From contig JAFUFL010000032.1 in the NCBI GenBank assembly GCA_017469935.1, forward strand, positions 1 to 64,000: a DNA stretch of 64,000 nt, read 5' to 3'. Every line of letters starts with the position of its first letter. The first letter of the stretch is position 1. The position numbers and the translations under genes were made by a program. The notes beneath the pieces were generated by a model. The model saw only the letters and a list, made by a program, of their open reading frames with translations. It was not told the DNA's origin and did not search any database. The DNA is from Lachnospiraceae bacterium. Lineage in GTDB: Bacteria; Bacillota; Clostridia; Lachnospirales; Lachnospiraceae. Positions 39,819-47,797 of this stretch are shown here, piece by piece.

Positions 39819-41255
39819 TTACATGAGGTGAAGATTTCTGAATACGATCGTCTTCTCCTGCGTTACTTCATCAAAGGAAACACAGACGCCTTCTCTTCCC
39901 AAACCGGACTTCTTGGCGCCGCCAAAAGGCATTTCGTGGCTGCGAAGAAGCGAAGATGCGTTGATATTCATGGATCCTGTGATCACTTCTCTGCAGACCT
40001 TCAGGGCAGTCTTCATGTTCGATGTGAATACGCAGCCACCAAGTCCAAGGCTTGACTGGTTCGCGATATCGATGGCCTCGTCAACGGTATCAAATCCCAT
40101 AATGGATGCGACGGGTCCAAAGATTTCCATATCCTTCATGACATCCATGTCACGTGTGCAGTCAACGAGTACGGTGGGACGATAGAATGCGCCTTCATGT
40201 GTGCCGCCCAAAGCGATTTTTGCGCCCTGTGCCACGCACAGCTCAACCTGCTTCTGAACTTTCTCTGCTGCCGCTTCGTTGATCATGCAGCCCATATCGT
40301 TATTGTCATCGAGCGGATCACCCTGTTTGATCTTCTTGAAACGCTCGATCAGTTTATTTGTGAACTCTTCCTTTACGGAATTCTGGATCAGGAGACGCTT
40401 GGTGGCGATGCAGACCTGACCGGAGCAAAGGATACGTCCTGCAACAACTTCCTCAACTGCGAGATCGATATCACCATCTTCGCAGAGGATAAATGCATCA
40501 TTCCCTCCAAGTTCCAGAGAGACCTTTGTAAGGTTCTTGGCTGCTGCCTCGTAGATCTTTGTGCCTGTTGCAGTAGATCCTGTGAAGTTGATCATGTGGA
40601 TCTGGTCCGAATGTGTAAGACGCTCACCTACTTCTACGCCGCCGGTGATGATCTGAAGCACACCGTCCGGAACACCGGCTTCCTTGAACATGTTGACAAG
40701 TCTGATGCAGGAAAGAGGGTTATAAGGAGAAATCTTAACGATCGCGGTATTTCCTGCAAGCAGCGTGGATGAAATCTTCTGCGCCATAAGCTCAACAGGA
40801 TAATTAAAAGGAACCAGGCATACAGATACGCCGTAAGGCATTCTGACAGTAACAAACAGATTTCCGTCCTGACCTGCTTCAAAACCGTTCTCGATCACGC
40901 GGCCTTCAAGGTGCTTGTATTTTTCGATATACTCCTGCAGCAGATCCGGGAACTCATTGGCTTCAAACTGAGCCTCTCTGAGTGGCTTGCCGCATTCTTT
41001 GCTCAGGAGAACTGCAATGTCATCAATTTCCCTGCGCGCGATCTCAACGACCTTATAAAGCATATTGGCTCTTTCGATCGGAAGAAGCTTTGCCCACTCT
41101 TTCTGTGCCCTGTTCGCTGCCGCAATAGCACGATCAACGTCCTCGATCGTTGCATCCGGCACTGTATCCAGAAGTTCCCCTGTAGCAGGGTTGCGGATCT
41201 CAATCACTTTCCCGTTTGAAGAATCAACCTGCTGACCATCAATTACCATCTTCAT
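39819..41255 (-). CDS. Aldehyde dehydrogenase (semialdehyde type), copy 2
   Basis: A 478-residue aldehyde dehydrogenase paralogous to the one at 35210. Catalytic Glu248 (SLELGGNDAFIL) and Cys282 (CSGQVCIATK) are present, and the cofactor motif INFTGSTATGTKIY matches the copy. In a 4-hydroxybutyrate setting succinate semialdehyde is a likely substrate, but selectivity cannot be read from sequence. GGAGGGTAATTGTA stands before the ATG. First gene of an operon with the ABM and membrane-protein genes; a 178-bp gap with a palindrome lies upstream. Confidence 0.9.
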   Translation of the reverse strand: MKMVIDGQQVDSSNGKVIEIRNPATGELLDTVPDATIEDVDRAIAAANRAQKEWAKLLPIERANMLYKVVEIARREIDDIAVLLSKECGKPLREAQFEANEFPDLLQEYIEKYKHLEGRVIENGFEAGQDGNLFVTVRMPYGVSVCLVPFNYPVELMAQKISSTLLAGNTAIVKISPYNPLSCIRLVNMFKEAGVPDGVLQIITGGVEVGERLTHSDQIHMINFTGSTATGTKIYEAAAKNLTKVSLELGGNDAFILCEDGDIDLAVEEVVAGRILCSGQVCIATKRLLIQNSVKEEFTNKLIERFKKIKQGDPLDDNNDMGCMINEAAAEKVQKQVELCVAQGAKIALGGTHEGAFYRPTVLVDCTRDMDVMKDMEIFGPVASIMGFDTVDEAIDIANQSSLGLGGCVFTSNMKTALKVCREVITGSMNINASSLLRSHEMPFGGAKKSGLGREGVCVSFDEVTQEKTIVFRNLHLM

Positions 41256-41387
41256 TACAATTACCCTCCTTGTGATGTGAATGATATTTTGTCTCAAGTA
41301 CCATCTTTATGGAATTATTGTAATTTTGTGCAAAAAATAAAACAATTTGCCGTATTTCACCCATTTCTTTCCGCAAATTCATGTTTC

Positions 41388-41418
41388 TGAAATTCAAGAA
41401 ACCGTTTCCTGAATTTCA
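41388..41418. promoter_or_regulatory. 31-bp palindrome between two operons
   Basis: TGAAATTCA and TGAATTTCA frame GAAAC/GTTTC, giving an almost perfect dyad. No T-run follows on either strand. It lies 16 bp past the NifU-like stop and 133 bp ahead of the aldehyde dehydrogenase start, so it may be a weak terminator or a LysR-type operator (T-N11-A form). Confidence 0.45.
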
Positions 41419-41433
41419 ACAATTTGCCCGCAT

Positions 41434-41718
41434 TCAGGTTTTTCTGCTTTTTCGGAGGATTTCCAATGCCTGGTCATAAAGCTCTGATGAAATTGTCCGG
41501 TCGATCTTAACGCCTCTGACTTCGGGAATCTCTTTGCGAAGCATTTCTTCCACATAGGCTCGGGTTCCAAGGTCTGCCGATGCGCATCCTGCGCATGCTC
41601 CCTGAAGCTGTATGCGAACGACCCCGTCATCATAGCCGGCAAAAGAAATATCTCCGCCGTGACTGCGGATCATAGGCCGCACTGTGGTTTCCAATACTTT
41701 CTCTATTTTCTGTTCCAT
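41434..41718 (-). CDS. NifU C-terminal domain protein (Fe-S scaffold)
   Basis: A 94-residue protein formed only by the NifU C-terminal (Nfu) domain: VLETTVRPMIRSHGGDISFA, VRIQLQGACAGCASADLGTR with the CxxC pair, and a helical end. Nfu proteins hold and hand over [4Fe-4S] clusters. It is the last gene of the nine-gene catabolic operon, 20 bp after the CoA-transferase. The dehydratase of this operon needs a [4Fe-4S] cluster, so a dedicated maturation role is an attractive inference. ATG with GAGGATAGATAT is chosen over an upstream TTG. Confidence 0.88.
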   Translation of the reverse strand: MEQKIEKVLETTVRPMIRSHGGDISFAGYDDGVVRIQLQGACAGCASADLGTRAYVEEMLRKEIPEVRGVKIDRTISSELYDQALEILRKSRKT

Positions 41719-41738
41719 ATATCTATCCTCTGTTTTGA

Positions 41739-43052
41739 TCAAAGCAGAATCCCTCTGGCTTTGGCGTCAAAAGTCAGCTGTTCGCGGAATTTCGGATGGG
41801 CCACTGCGATCAGTGCCTGCGTCCTCTCGCGAAGGGTTTTGCCGCGAAGTCGCGCGATTCCATATTCCGTCACTATATAGTCGACATCATTTTTAGAGGT
41901 CGTAACGAGCGCTCCCGTTGACAATGTCGAAACGATCCTGCTGACCGTTCCGTTCTTTGCCGTTGAAGGAAATGCGATAAAGCTCTTCCCCCCGGGAGAA
42001 AGCACAGCTCCTCTGACATAATCCGCCTGTCCGCCGCTGCCTGATATATGTCTGATCCCCATACTCTCTGCGCATACCTGACCGAAAAAATCAACTTCCA
42101 GTGCTGCGTTTACGGATATAAAATCAGGCATCTTCGAGATAACTTCGGGATTATTGACATAATCCACCGGAAGCATCAGCACCGAAGGGTTGTCATCTAT
42201 ATAGTCATAGATCCTTTGCGATCCGAAAGCGAGTGTCGCCACCGTTTTTCCCCTGTGGATTGGTTTTCTCTCGTTCGTCACAGCTCCGCACTCAATGAGC
42301 CTGACCATGCTGTCTGTCAGAAGTTCCGTGTGGATTCCCAGATCCTTTTTACCGGTCAGCGCATTCCCGACAGCTTCCGGAACTGAACCAATCCCCAGCT
42401 GTAAGACTGCGCCATCCGGAATCTCTTCCGCAATATAGTTTCCGATGGCAGTGCTCACTTCGTCCGGCTTTGCGGCGGGCAGCACCGGGAGTGCACGGCT
42501 GTTCTCACATAGTGCCGTGACCTGTGATATGTGAATCTGCGGTCCTCCCGGCGCTCTGGGCATCCGATCATTGACTTCTAGATAGATTTTTTCTGCTTTC
42601 TCCAGAATCACTTCACTGTAAGAGGCAGAACATCCCGTTGAGAAAAAACCATGCTTGTCCATAGGGGATACACAGGCAAATACAGCCTCTACCCTTTGAT
42701 GCTCACGAATCAGTCCCGGTACATCTCTGTAATAACAGGGCATAACATCTCCCCGGCTTTCATTGACAGCCTTACGGAGCCCGGCCCCTGAAAACCAGGT
42801 GACCGGCAGGATGCCGTTCACAGAACGGTCCAGCACCTTGAGCGGCTCCAGATCAAGCATCGCGTTCCATCGAACTTCGGATGTCCGGCTCATCCATGCA
42901 GGATCTGAAGCCCTCTCTCCAATCGCATCCATGATTGCGACCGGAACAGCCGCCGCAATATCCGTAAAGCAGTTCCATCCCGGCTGTACCTGTTCTGCAA
43001 TTTCCTGTGCGGTCATTTGTTTTTGCAGATATAGTGACTTATGTCGGTCCAT
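41739..43052 (-). CDS. abfT: Acetyl-CoA hydrolase/transferase family, 4-hydroxybutyrate CoA-transferase type
   Basis: A 437-residue CoA-transferase. Family marks are CVSPMDKHGFFSTG, LEVNDRMPRAPGG, QLGIGSVPEAV, and IHTELLTD with Glu243, which corresponds to the catalytic glutamate (about 238) of 4-hydroxybutyrate CoA-transferase. The C-terminus has SGSGGQADYVRGA and VTEYGIARLRGK. It moves CoA from acetyl-CoA or butyryl-CoA to a carboxylate, here probably 4-hydroxybutyrate, since the dehydratase is in the same operon. The acetate or succinate type cannot be excluded. The ATG is chosen for AGAGGAAC upstream. Confidence 0.85.
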   Translation of the reverse strand: MDRHKSLYLQKQMTAQEIAEQVQPGWNCFTDIAAAVPVAIMDAIGERASDPAWMSRTSEVRWNAMLDLEPLKVLDRSVNGILPVTWFSGAGLRKAVNESRGDVMPCYYRDVPGLIREHQRVEAVFACVSPMDKHGFFSTGCSASYSEVILEKAEKIYLEVNDRMPRAPGGPQIHISQVTALCENSRALPVLPAAKPDEVSTAIGNYIAEEIPDGAVLQLGIGSVPEAVGNALTGKKDLGIHTELLTDSMVRLIECGAVTNERKPIHRGKTVATLAFGSQRIYDYIDDNPSVLMLPVDYVNNPEVISKMPDFISVNAALEVDFFGQVCAESMGIRHISGSGGQADYVRGAVLSPGGKSFIAFPSTAKNGTVSRIVSTLSTGALVTTSKNDVDYIVTEYGIARLRGKTLRERTQALIAVAHPKFREQLTFDAKARGILL

Positions 43053-43062
43053 CGTGTTCCTC

Positions 43063-44208
43063 TTACTTCCCCTTAATAACTGCGCGGGAGATGACGATCT
43101 TCTGCACTTCCGATGTTCCCTCATAGATCCGCATTATGCGGGCATCGCGATACATCCTCTCAATCGGATAATCCTTCATATACCCATATCCGCCATGAAT
43201 CTGCAGCGCCAGATCACACACATAGCATGCCGTCTCAGCTGAATAGTACTTTGCCATGGAGGCATTTTTGGAACACGGCTCCCCTTTCATTCGAAGCGCT
43301 GCTGCCTCGAGCGTCAGCAGGCGGGCTGCTTCTGTACGAGTTACCATGTCTGCCAGATACCACTGAAGGCCCTGGTTTGTATTGATCGGCTTTCCAAACT
43401 GAATACGCTCACTGCTGTACTTTACAGCTTCTTCAAGTGCTGCCTGCGCAAGTCCGAAAGCCTGAGCGGCAATACCGATCCGGCCTCCGTCCAGACCGCT
43501 CATGGCAACCTTAAATCCATCGCCGACTTTCCCCATGATCGTATTTTTGCTGACACGGCAGTCCTCCAGAATCAGTTCCGATACAGCAGCCCCGCGCATA
43601 CCCATCTTATCTTCGGTCTTTCCCAAAGACAGGCCGGGGGTATCTCTCCCGACAAGAAAAGCGGTCATTCCGCCCTTTGTTCCTTTATCGGGGTCTGTGA
43701 GCGCGATGATCACAAAGTGATCTCCCTCGTCTTTGCCGAAGTTAGAAATAAACACTTTCGTTCCGTTCAGGATATAGTCATCCCCGTCCTGCACCGCTTT
43801 TGTACGCAGTCCTCCGGCATCTGAACCCGCTCCGGGTTCTGTGAGGCAAAAAGCACCCAGCTTTCCTTCACATGCTCTCGGAAGCCAGTATTCCTTTTGT
43901 TCTTCTGATGCCTGATGCAGGATGATATCGTTGACAAGCAAATGAACCGCCAGGATCTCCGCAGTACTTGCACAGCATCTTGACACTTCGGAAATGGCAA
44001 GTACTTTACAGATCTCGTCCATACCTGCTCCGCCGTATTCCTCCGGGATATTGAGACCCATTACCCCCATATCTGCCAACTGGGCAATCGTCTCCTTCGG
44101 AAACCGGCCGGTTTTATCTATTTCCTCCGCAATCGGACGTATTTCTTTTTCCGCAAATGCGCGGATCATATCTCGAATTGAACTCTGTTCTTCTGTAAAT
44201 GAAAACAT
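43063..44208 (-). CDS. Acyl-CoA dehydrogenase, copy 1
   Basis: A 381-residue flavoprotein of the short-chain acyl-CoA dehydrogenase group: GAFCLTEPGAGSDAGGL, VFISNFGKDE, IQFGKPINTNQGLQWYLADM, QIHGGYGYMKDYPIERMYRD, and the catalytic base Glu363 in IYEGTSEVQ. It interconverts butyryl-CoA and crotonyl-CoA (or a similar pair) with an electron-transferring flavoprotein. No etf genes are near, so it must use Etf from elsewhere. It lies 10 bp ahead of the CoA-transferase. A paralogue heads the operon at 49307. Confidence 0.92.
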   Translation of the reverse strand: MFSFTEEQSSIRDMIRAFAEKEIRPIAEEIDKTGRFPKETIAQLADMGVMGLNIPEEYGGAGMDEICKVLAISEVSRCCASTAEILAVHLLVNDIILHQASEEQKEYWLPRACEGKLGAFCLTEPGAGSDAGGLRTKAVQDGDDYILNGTKVFISNFGKDEGDHFVIIALTDPDKGTKGGMTAFLVGRDTPGLSLGKTEDKMGMRGAAVSELILEDCRVSKNTIMGKVGDGFKVAMSGLDGGRIGIAAQAFGLAQAALEEAVKYSSERIQFGKPINTNQGLQWYLADMVTRTEAARLLTLEAAALRMKGEPCSKNASMAKYYSAETACYVCDLALQIHGGYGYMKDYPIERMYRDARIMRIYEGTSEVQKIVISRAVIKGK

Positions 44209-44225
44209 ATATGCTCCTTCCCGGG

Positions 44226-45077
44226 TTACTCGTACTTATAAAAACCCCTGCCGCATTTCTTTCCTACCCATCCTGCTTTCACATATTGCCGAAGCAGCGG
44301 GCAGGGTCTGTATTTACAGTCTCCATAGCCCTCGTAGAGGACATTCATGATGGAAAGAACGGTGTCGAGACCGATAAAGTCTGCCAGCTGCAGAGGGCCC
44401 ATAGGATGATTCATGCCATATTTCATAACTTTATCGATATCTTCTGCCGAAGCCACTCCCTCATACAATTCGTAGATCGCTTCATTGATCATCACCTGCA
44501 GCACGCGGTTTGATACAAACCCGGGCACATCCCGAACTTCTACCGGAATCTTCCCAAGCTCCTCTGCCGCATCTTCGATGACCTCATATGTCTCATCCGA
44601 CGTGGCCAGTCCCCGGATAATCTCCACAAGCTTCATCACCGGGACGGGGTTCATGAAGTGCATTCCGATCACCTTGTCAGGGCGGTTTGTATTTGCTGCG
44701 ATTTCGGTAATCGGAAGAGAAGATGTGTTGGATGCCAAAATACAGGACGGTTTGCAGATCTCATCCAGATTTTTAAAGATCTTTGCCTTTATGTCCATGT
44801 TTTCGACTGCTGCCTCAATGACAAGATCACATTCTGCCGCATCCTTCTGATCCAGAGAAGGAATCAGGTTGCCCAGTGTTTCCTTCTTTTTTTCTTCAGT
44901 GATCCTTCCCTTTGCCACATCTTTTGTGAGCAGCTTTTCAATAAATGCGATCCTTTTAGTGATAAATTCTTCCGCGATATCATTGAGGTATACCTTCTTA
45001 CCTGCCGCAGCCATGACCTGGGCGATCCCGCCTCCCATCTGTCCTGCACCGATAACCATTACAGTGTTAATTGCCAT
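44226..45077 (-). CDS. hbd: 3-hydroxybutyryl-CoA dehydrogenase
   Basis: A 283-residue protein with the NAD motif VIGAGQMGGGIAQVMA, catalytic His140 in IGMHFMNPVPVMKLVEII, Ser/Asn of ASNTSSLPITEIA, and the dimerisation helices at the end (GLDTVLSIMNVLYEGYGD). It oxidises (S)-3-hydroxybutyryl-CoA to acetoacetyl-CoA or the reverse. The usual length is about 282. It follows the thiolase by 40 bp and precedes the acyl-CoA dehydrogenase by 17 bp. ATG with GAGGAGAAGGAAA. Confidence 0.93.
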   Translation of the reverse strand: MAINTVMVIGAGQMGGGIAQVMAAAGKKVYLNDIAEEFITKRIAFIEKLLTKDVAKGRITEEKKKETLGNLIPSLDQKDAAECDLVIEAAVENMDIKAKIFKNLDEICKPSCILASNTSSLPITEIAANTNRPDKVIGMHFMNPVPVMKLVEIIRGLATSDETYEVIEDAAEELGKIPVEVRDVPGFVSNRVLQVMINEAIYELYEGVASAEDIDKVMKYGMNHPMGPLQLADFIGLDTVLSIMNVLYEGYGDCKYRPCPLLRQYVKAGWVGKKCGRGFYKYE

Positions 45078-45117
45078 TTTCCTTCTCCTCGTATTCAGCA
45101 AAGTAATTGGTTCTTAA

Positions 45118-46314
45118 TTATTCCACTTCGATCAGGACCGCGTCTCCCTGTGCCATGCCGGAACAGATTGCGGCAATACCGGTTTTTTTGCCTGTCCTTC
45201 GAAGCTCATTGATCAGGGTCATCAGTATTCTCGCTCCGGTCGCACCAATCGGATGGCCGACTGCAACTGCGCCGCCGTTCACGTTTACCTTTGCGTCCAT
45301 TTCTTCCGGCGTCATACCCAGGATCCCCAGGGAAGATACCAACGGGACCGCTGCAAACGCTTCATTGATCTCGATCAGGTCGATATCTTTTAAGGAGAGC
45401 TTATTTTTGCTCAGGATCTTCTGAATGGCAAGTCCGGGCACCGTTGCTATATATCGCGCATCTCTTGCCGACTGCGCATAACCTTTGATCACCGCCAGAA
45501 CAGGCACTCCTAATTCCTCTGCCTTCTCCCTCGACATCAGGACAACTGCAGAGGCACCGTCATTGGTTCCGGGAGCATTGCCGGCTGTCACAGTATTGTC
45601 AGGATCAAACAGGACAGGGAGCGCTGCCAGTCCTTCCATTGTCGTATCCGGGCGAGGCGCTTCATCCTTTTCCACAATAGTCACTTTTCCCTTCTTCCCT
45701 TTTACTTCAACAGGGAAGCGCTCTTCGTCAAATGCGCCCTTTGCCTCTCCTTCAGCCCATTTCTTCTGACTTCTGTATGCCCAGGCATCCTGCATCTGTC
45801 TGGTCACACCATACTCTTTTGCTACGGCACCTCCATGTACCGCCATATGAACGTCATACTGAGGGCACCAAAGCCCATCATGCACCATTCCGTCCTTAAG
45901 CACTGCATCAAACATGCGGTGTCCCCATCTCATATCCATAGCCAGGAAAGGAGCGTTTGACATACTCTCCATGCCGCCCGCAACAATTACATCAGCATCT
46001 CCTGCTTTGATGATCTGCGCCCCAAGTGTGACCGCTTTAAGTGCGCTGCCACAGACTTTGTTGATCGTAACGCAAGGTACATCTACCGGAATTCCGCCGT
46101 TTTCAGCGGCTTGTCTTGCAGGGACCTGTCCCTGTCCTGCCGCGATTACAGTTCCGAATACCACTTCATCCACCTGTGCTCCTGTAATATTTGCCCTTTT
46201 CAGTGCCTCCTTAACCGCAAGGCCTCCAAGTTCAACAGCCCTCACTGTTTTCAAAGCTCCGCCAAGTTTTCCAAAAGGTGTTCGTGCAGCACTTACAATT
46301 ACAACTTCTTTCAT
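45118..46314 (-). CDS. Acetyl-CoA acetyltransferase (thiolase)
   Basis: A 398-residue thiolase. Nucleophile Cys88 is in NKVCGSALKAV, His354 in VGHPIGATGAR and the second Cys384 in AAICSGMAQGDA. It joins two acetyl-CoA or splits acetoacetyl-CoA. A typical biosynthetic-type length and motif set. The last Cys motif, CSGMAQG rather than CxGGGQG, is a small departure from the common form. ATG with GGAGGAAATT is preferred over upstream starts. In the operon it completes conversion of crotonyl-CoA to acetyl-CoA. Confidence 0.93.
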   Translation of the reverse strand: MKEVVIVSAARTPFGKLGGALKTVRAVELGGLAVKEALKRANITGAQVDEVVFGTVIAAGQGQVPARQAAENGGIPVDVPCVTINKVCGSALKAVTLGAQIIKAGDADVIVAGGMESMSNAPFLAMDMRWGHRMFDAVLKDGMVHDGLWCPQYDVHMAVHGGAVAKEYGVTRQMQDAWAYRSQKKWAEGEAKGAFDEERFPVEVKGKKGKVTIVEKDEAPRPDTTMEGLAALPVLFDPDNTVTAGNAPGTNDGASAVVLMSREKAEELGVPVLAVIKGYAQSARDARYIATVPGLAIQKILSKNKLSLKDIDLIEINEAFAAVPLVSSLGILGMTPEEMDAKVNVNGGAVAVGHPIGATGARILMTLINELRRTGKKTGIAAICSGMAQGDAVLIEVE

Positions 46315-46396
46315 AATTTCCTCCATGTCGAAGCGCTTTGCGCCGGGTGACGCTCCTGCCACCCGGTCAAATTAAAATCCCTCATATATCTGTTCA

Positions 46397-46978
46397 TTAG
46401 AGGATCACGTATCTTTCTTCTTTTCTGCGCGGAGCCTGCGGTTCCTGTGCCGGATATCCAAGTACGATCATTGAGACGAGTCTTCCCTTTTCGGGGGCAA
46501 ACAGATCGCGGATCCTGTCTCCGCAGCTGACTTCAACCGGTGCTGTCATCCAGCAGCTTCCGAGCCCCAGTTCTGTAGCGCGCAGCAACATATTTTCTAT
46601 TGCAGCCCCGACACTGAGCGTCATAGCATCAGCAACTTCAGGGGCATAATTGTCATGCTGCATGAAAGCCAGGACACAGGCGGGCGCCCCGCCCAATCTG
46701 CGTATAAATGCCGTTGTCTCAGACACGACCTCGGGATGATTTTGAAATGTTTTCTGCAGGTTCGGTTCAACCTTAAGCGAGACTTCTTCCATAATCTGAC
46801 CGAGGAGATGCAACTGCTCGGGTTTGCTGATTGCGACAAAATACCAAGGCTGTCTGTTGACAGCAGAGGGTGCCCAGGCGGCCGCTTCCAAAAGATCCTT
46901 CAGCAGTTCTTCAGGAACAGGATCCGTTTTGTACTTTCTTACACTCCGGCGCGCTTTAATCGTATCTATTGTGTTCAT
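46397..46978 (-). CDS. Nitroreductase-family protein
   Basis: A 193-residue FMN oxidoreductase: IKARRSVRKYKTDPVPEELL, LEAAAWAPSAVNRQPWYFVA, TLSVGAAIENMLLRATELGL, GSCWMTAPVEVSCGD. Members reduce nitro compounds, quinones and activated double bonds. It lies inside the catabolic operon, only 3 bp after the second crotonase, so translation is coupled. A role in removing reducing power or reducing an enoyl intermediate is possible but not shown. Confidence 0.87.
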   Translation of the reverse strand: MNTIDTIKARRSVRKYKTDPVPEELLKDLLEAAAWAPSAVNRQPWYFVAISKPEQLHLLGQIMEEVSLKVEPNLQKTFQNHPEVVSETTAFIRRLGGAPACVLAFMQHDNYAPEVADAMTLSVGAAIENMLLRATELGLGSCWMTAPVEVSCGDRIRDLFAPEKGRLVSMIVLGYPAQEPQAPRRKEERYVIL

Positions 46979-46981
46979 GCT

Positions 46982-47764
46982 TTACCTGTCCTCAAATATC
47001 GGCGCGCGTTTCTCTAAAAACGCACTCATTCCCTCACGCTTATCATAAGTTCCGGATATGATCCCGAAGAGAGCTGCCTCATATTGTGCAGCGCTTCTGA
47101 GATCCGCTTCTGAACCGTAATCAACAGCGCGTTTGATTAAATCAAGGGATGTGGCGCTCTTGTTGAGGAGACTCTCGCACAGAGTATCTACTGCATTCAT
47201 CAGTTCACCCTGCGGCACAACTTTGGTGACAAGATTCAGCCGCAGAGCTTCCTGCGCGTCAACCATTCTACCTGTCATCAGGATTTCCTTTGCCCAGGAT
47301 CTGCCGATAATGCGAGGAAGGCGAATGTTGCCGCCAAATCCGCAGCAGACACCCAGTTTTGATTCAGGAGCTCCGAATTTGGCGTTTTCTGTGCAGATAC
47401 GGAAATCACAGGAAAGCGCAAATTCGAATCCGCCTCCCAGGCAATACCCGTTGACAGCTGCAATGACAGGCTTGGAACTTCCCTCGATCGTTGCACACAA
47501 CTTATGCCCGGTAAGGCTCCACCGATAGGATGTAAGTCCATCCATTTTCAGTTCTTCTCCTATATCTCCGCCGGATATAAATGCGCGCTCTCCGGCACCA
47601 GTCAGAACGATAACGCGAACCTGCGGATCTGCGATCAACTCTTCCATCGCTGCCTGAAGAAGAAAAAACGTATCCCAGTCAATCGCATTGAGCACATTTG
47701 GTCTGTTAATCGTAATGATTCCTTTCTTTCCGCTTATTTCTTTTATGACTGCATTCTTATCCAT
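46982..47764 (-). CDS. Enoyl-CoA hydratase (crotonase), copy 2
   Basis: A 260-residue crotonase. Oxyanion-hole stretches ERAFISGGDIGE and NGYCLGGGFEFALSCDFRI; catalytic Glu positions in FGAPESKLGVCC and SWAKEILMTGR. Expected step: crotonyl-CoA to (S)-3-hydroxybutyryl-CoA, between the dehydratase gene upstream (33 bp) and the dehydrogenase and thiolase downstream. It differs clearly from copy 1, so the two are not a recent duplication. AAGGAGATCAAA precedes the ATG. Confidence 0.9.
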   Translation of the reverse strand: MDKNAVIKEISGKKGIITINRPNVLNAIDWDTFFLLQAAMEELIADPQVRVIVLTGAGERAFISGGDIGEELKMDGLTSYRWSLTGHKLCATIEGSSKPVIAAVNGYCLGGGFEFALSCDFRICTENAKFGAPESKLGVCCGFGGNIRLPRIIGRSWAKEILMTGRMVDAQEALRLNLVTKVVPQGELMNAVDTLCESLLNKSATSLDLIKRAVDYGSEADLRSAAQYEAALFGIISGTYDKREGMSAFLEKRAPIFEDR

Positions 47765-47797
47765 TTTGATCTCCTTAATTATCTGAAGCTGAACTCT

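Noticed and set aside
41719..41742. TTG start for the NifU-type protein
   Set aside because: It would overlap the CoA-transferase stop, and the ATG at 41718 has its own GAGGATAGATAT ribosome site.
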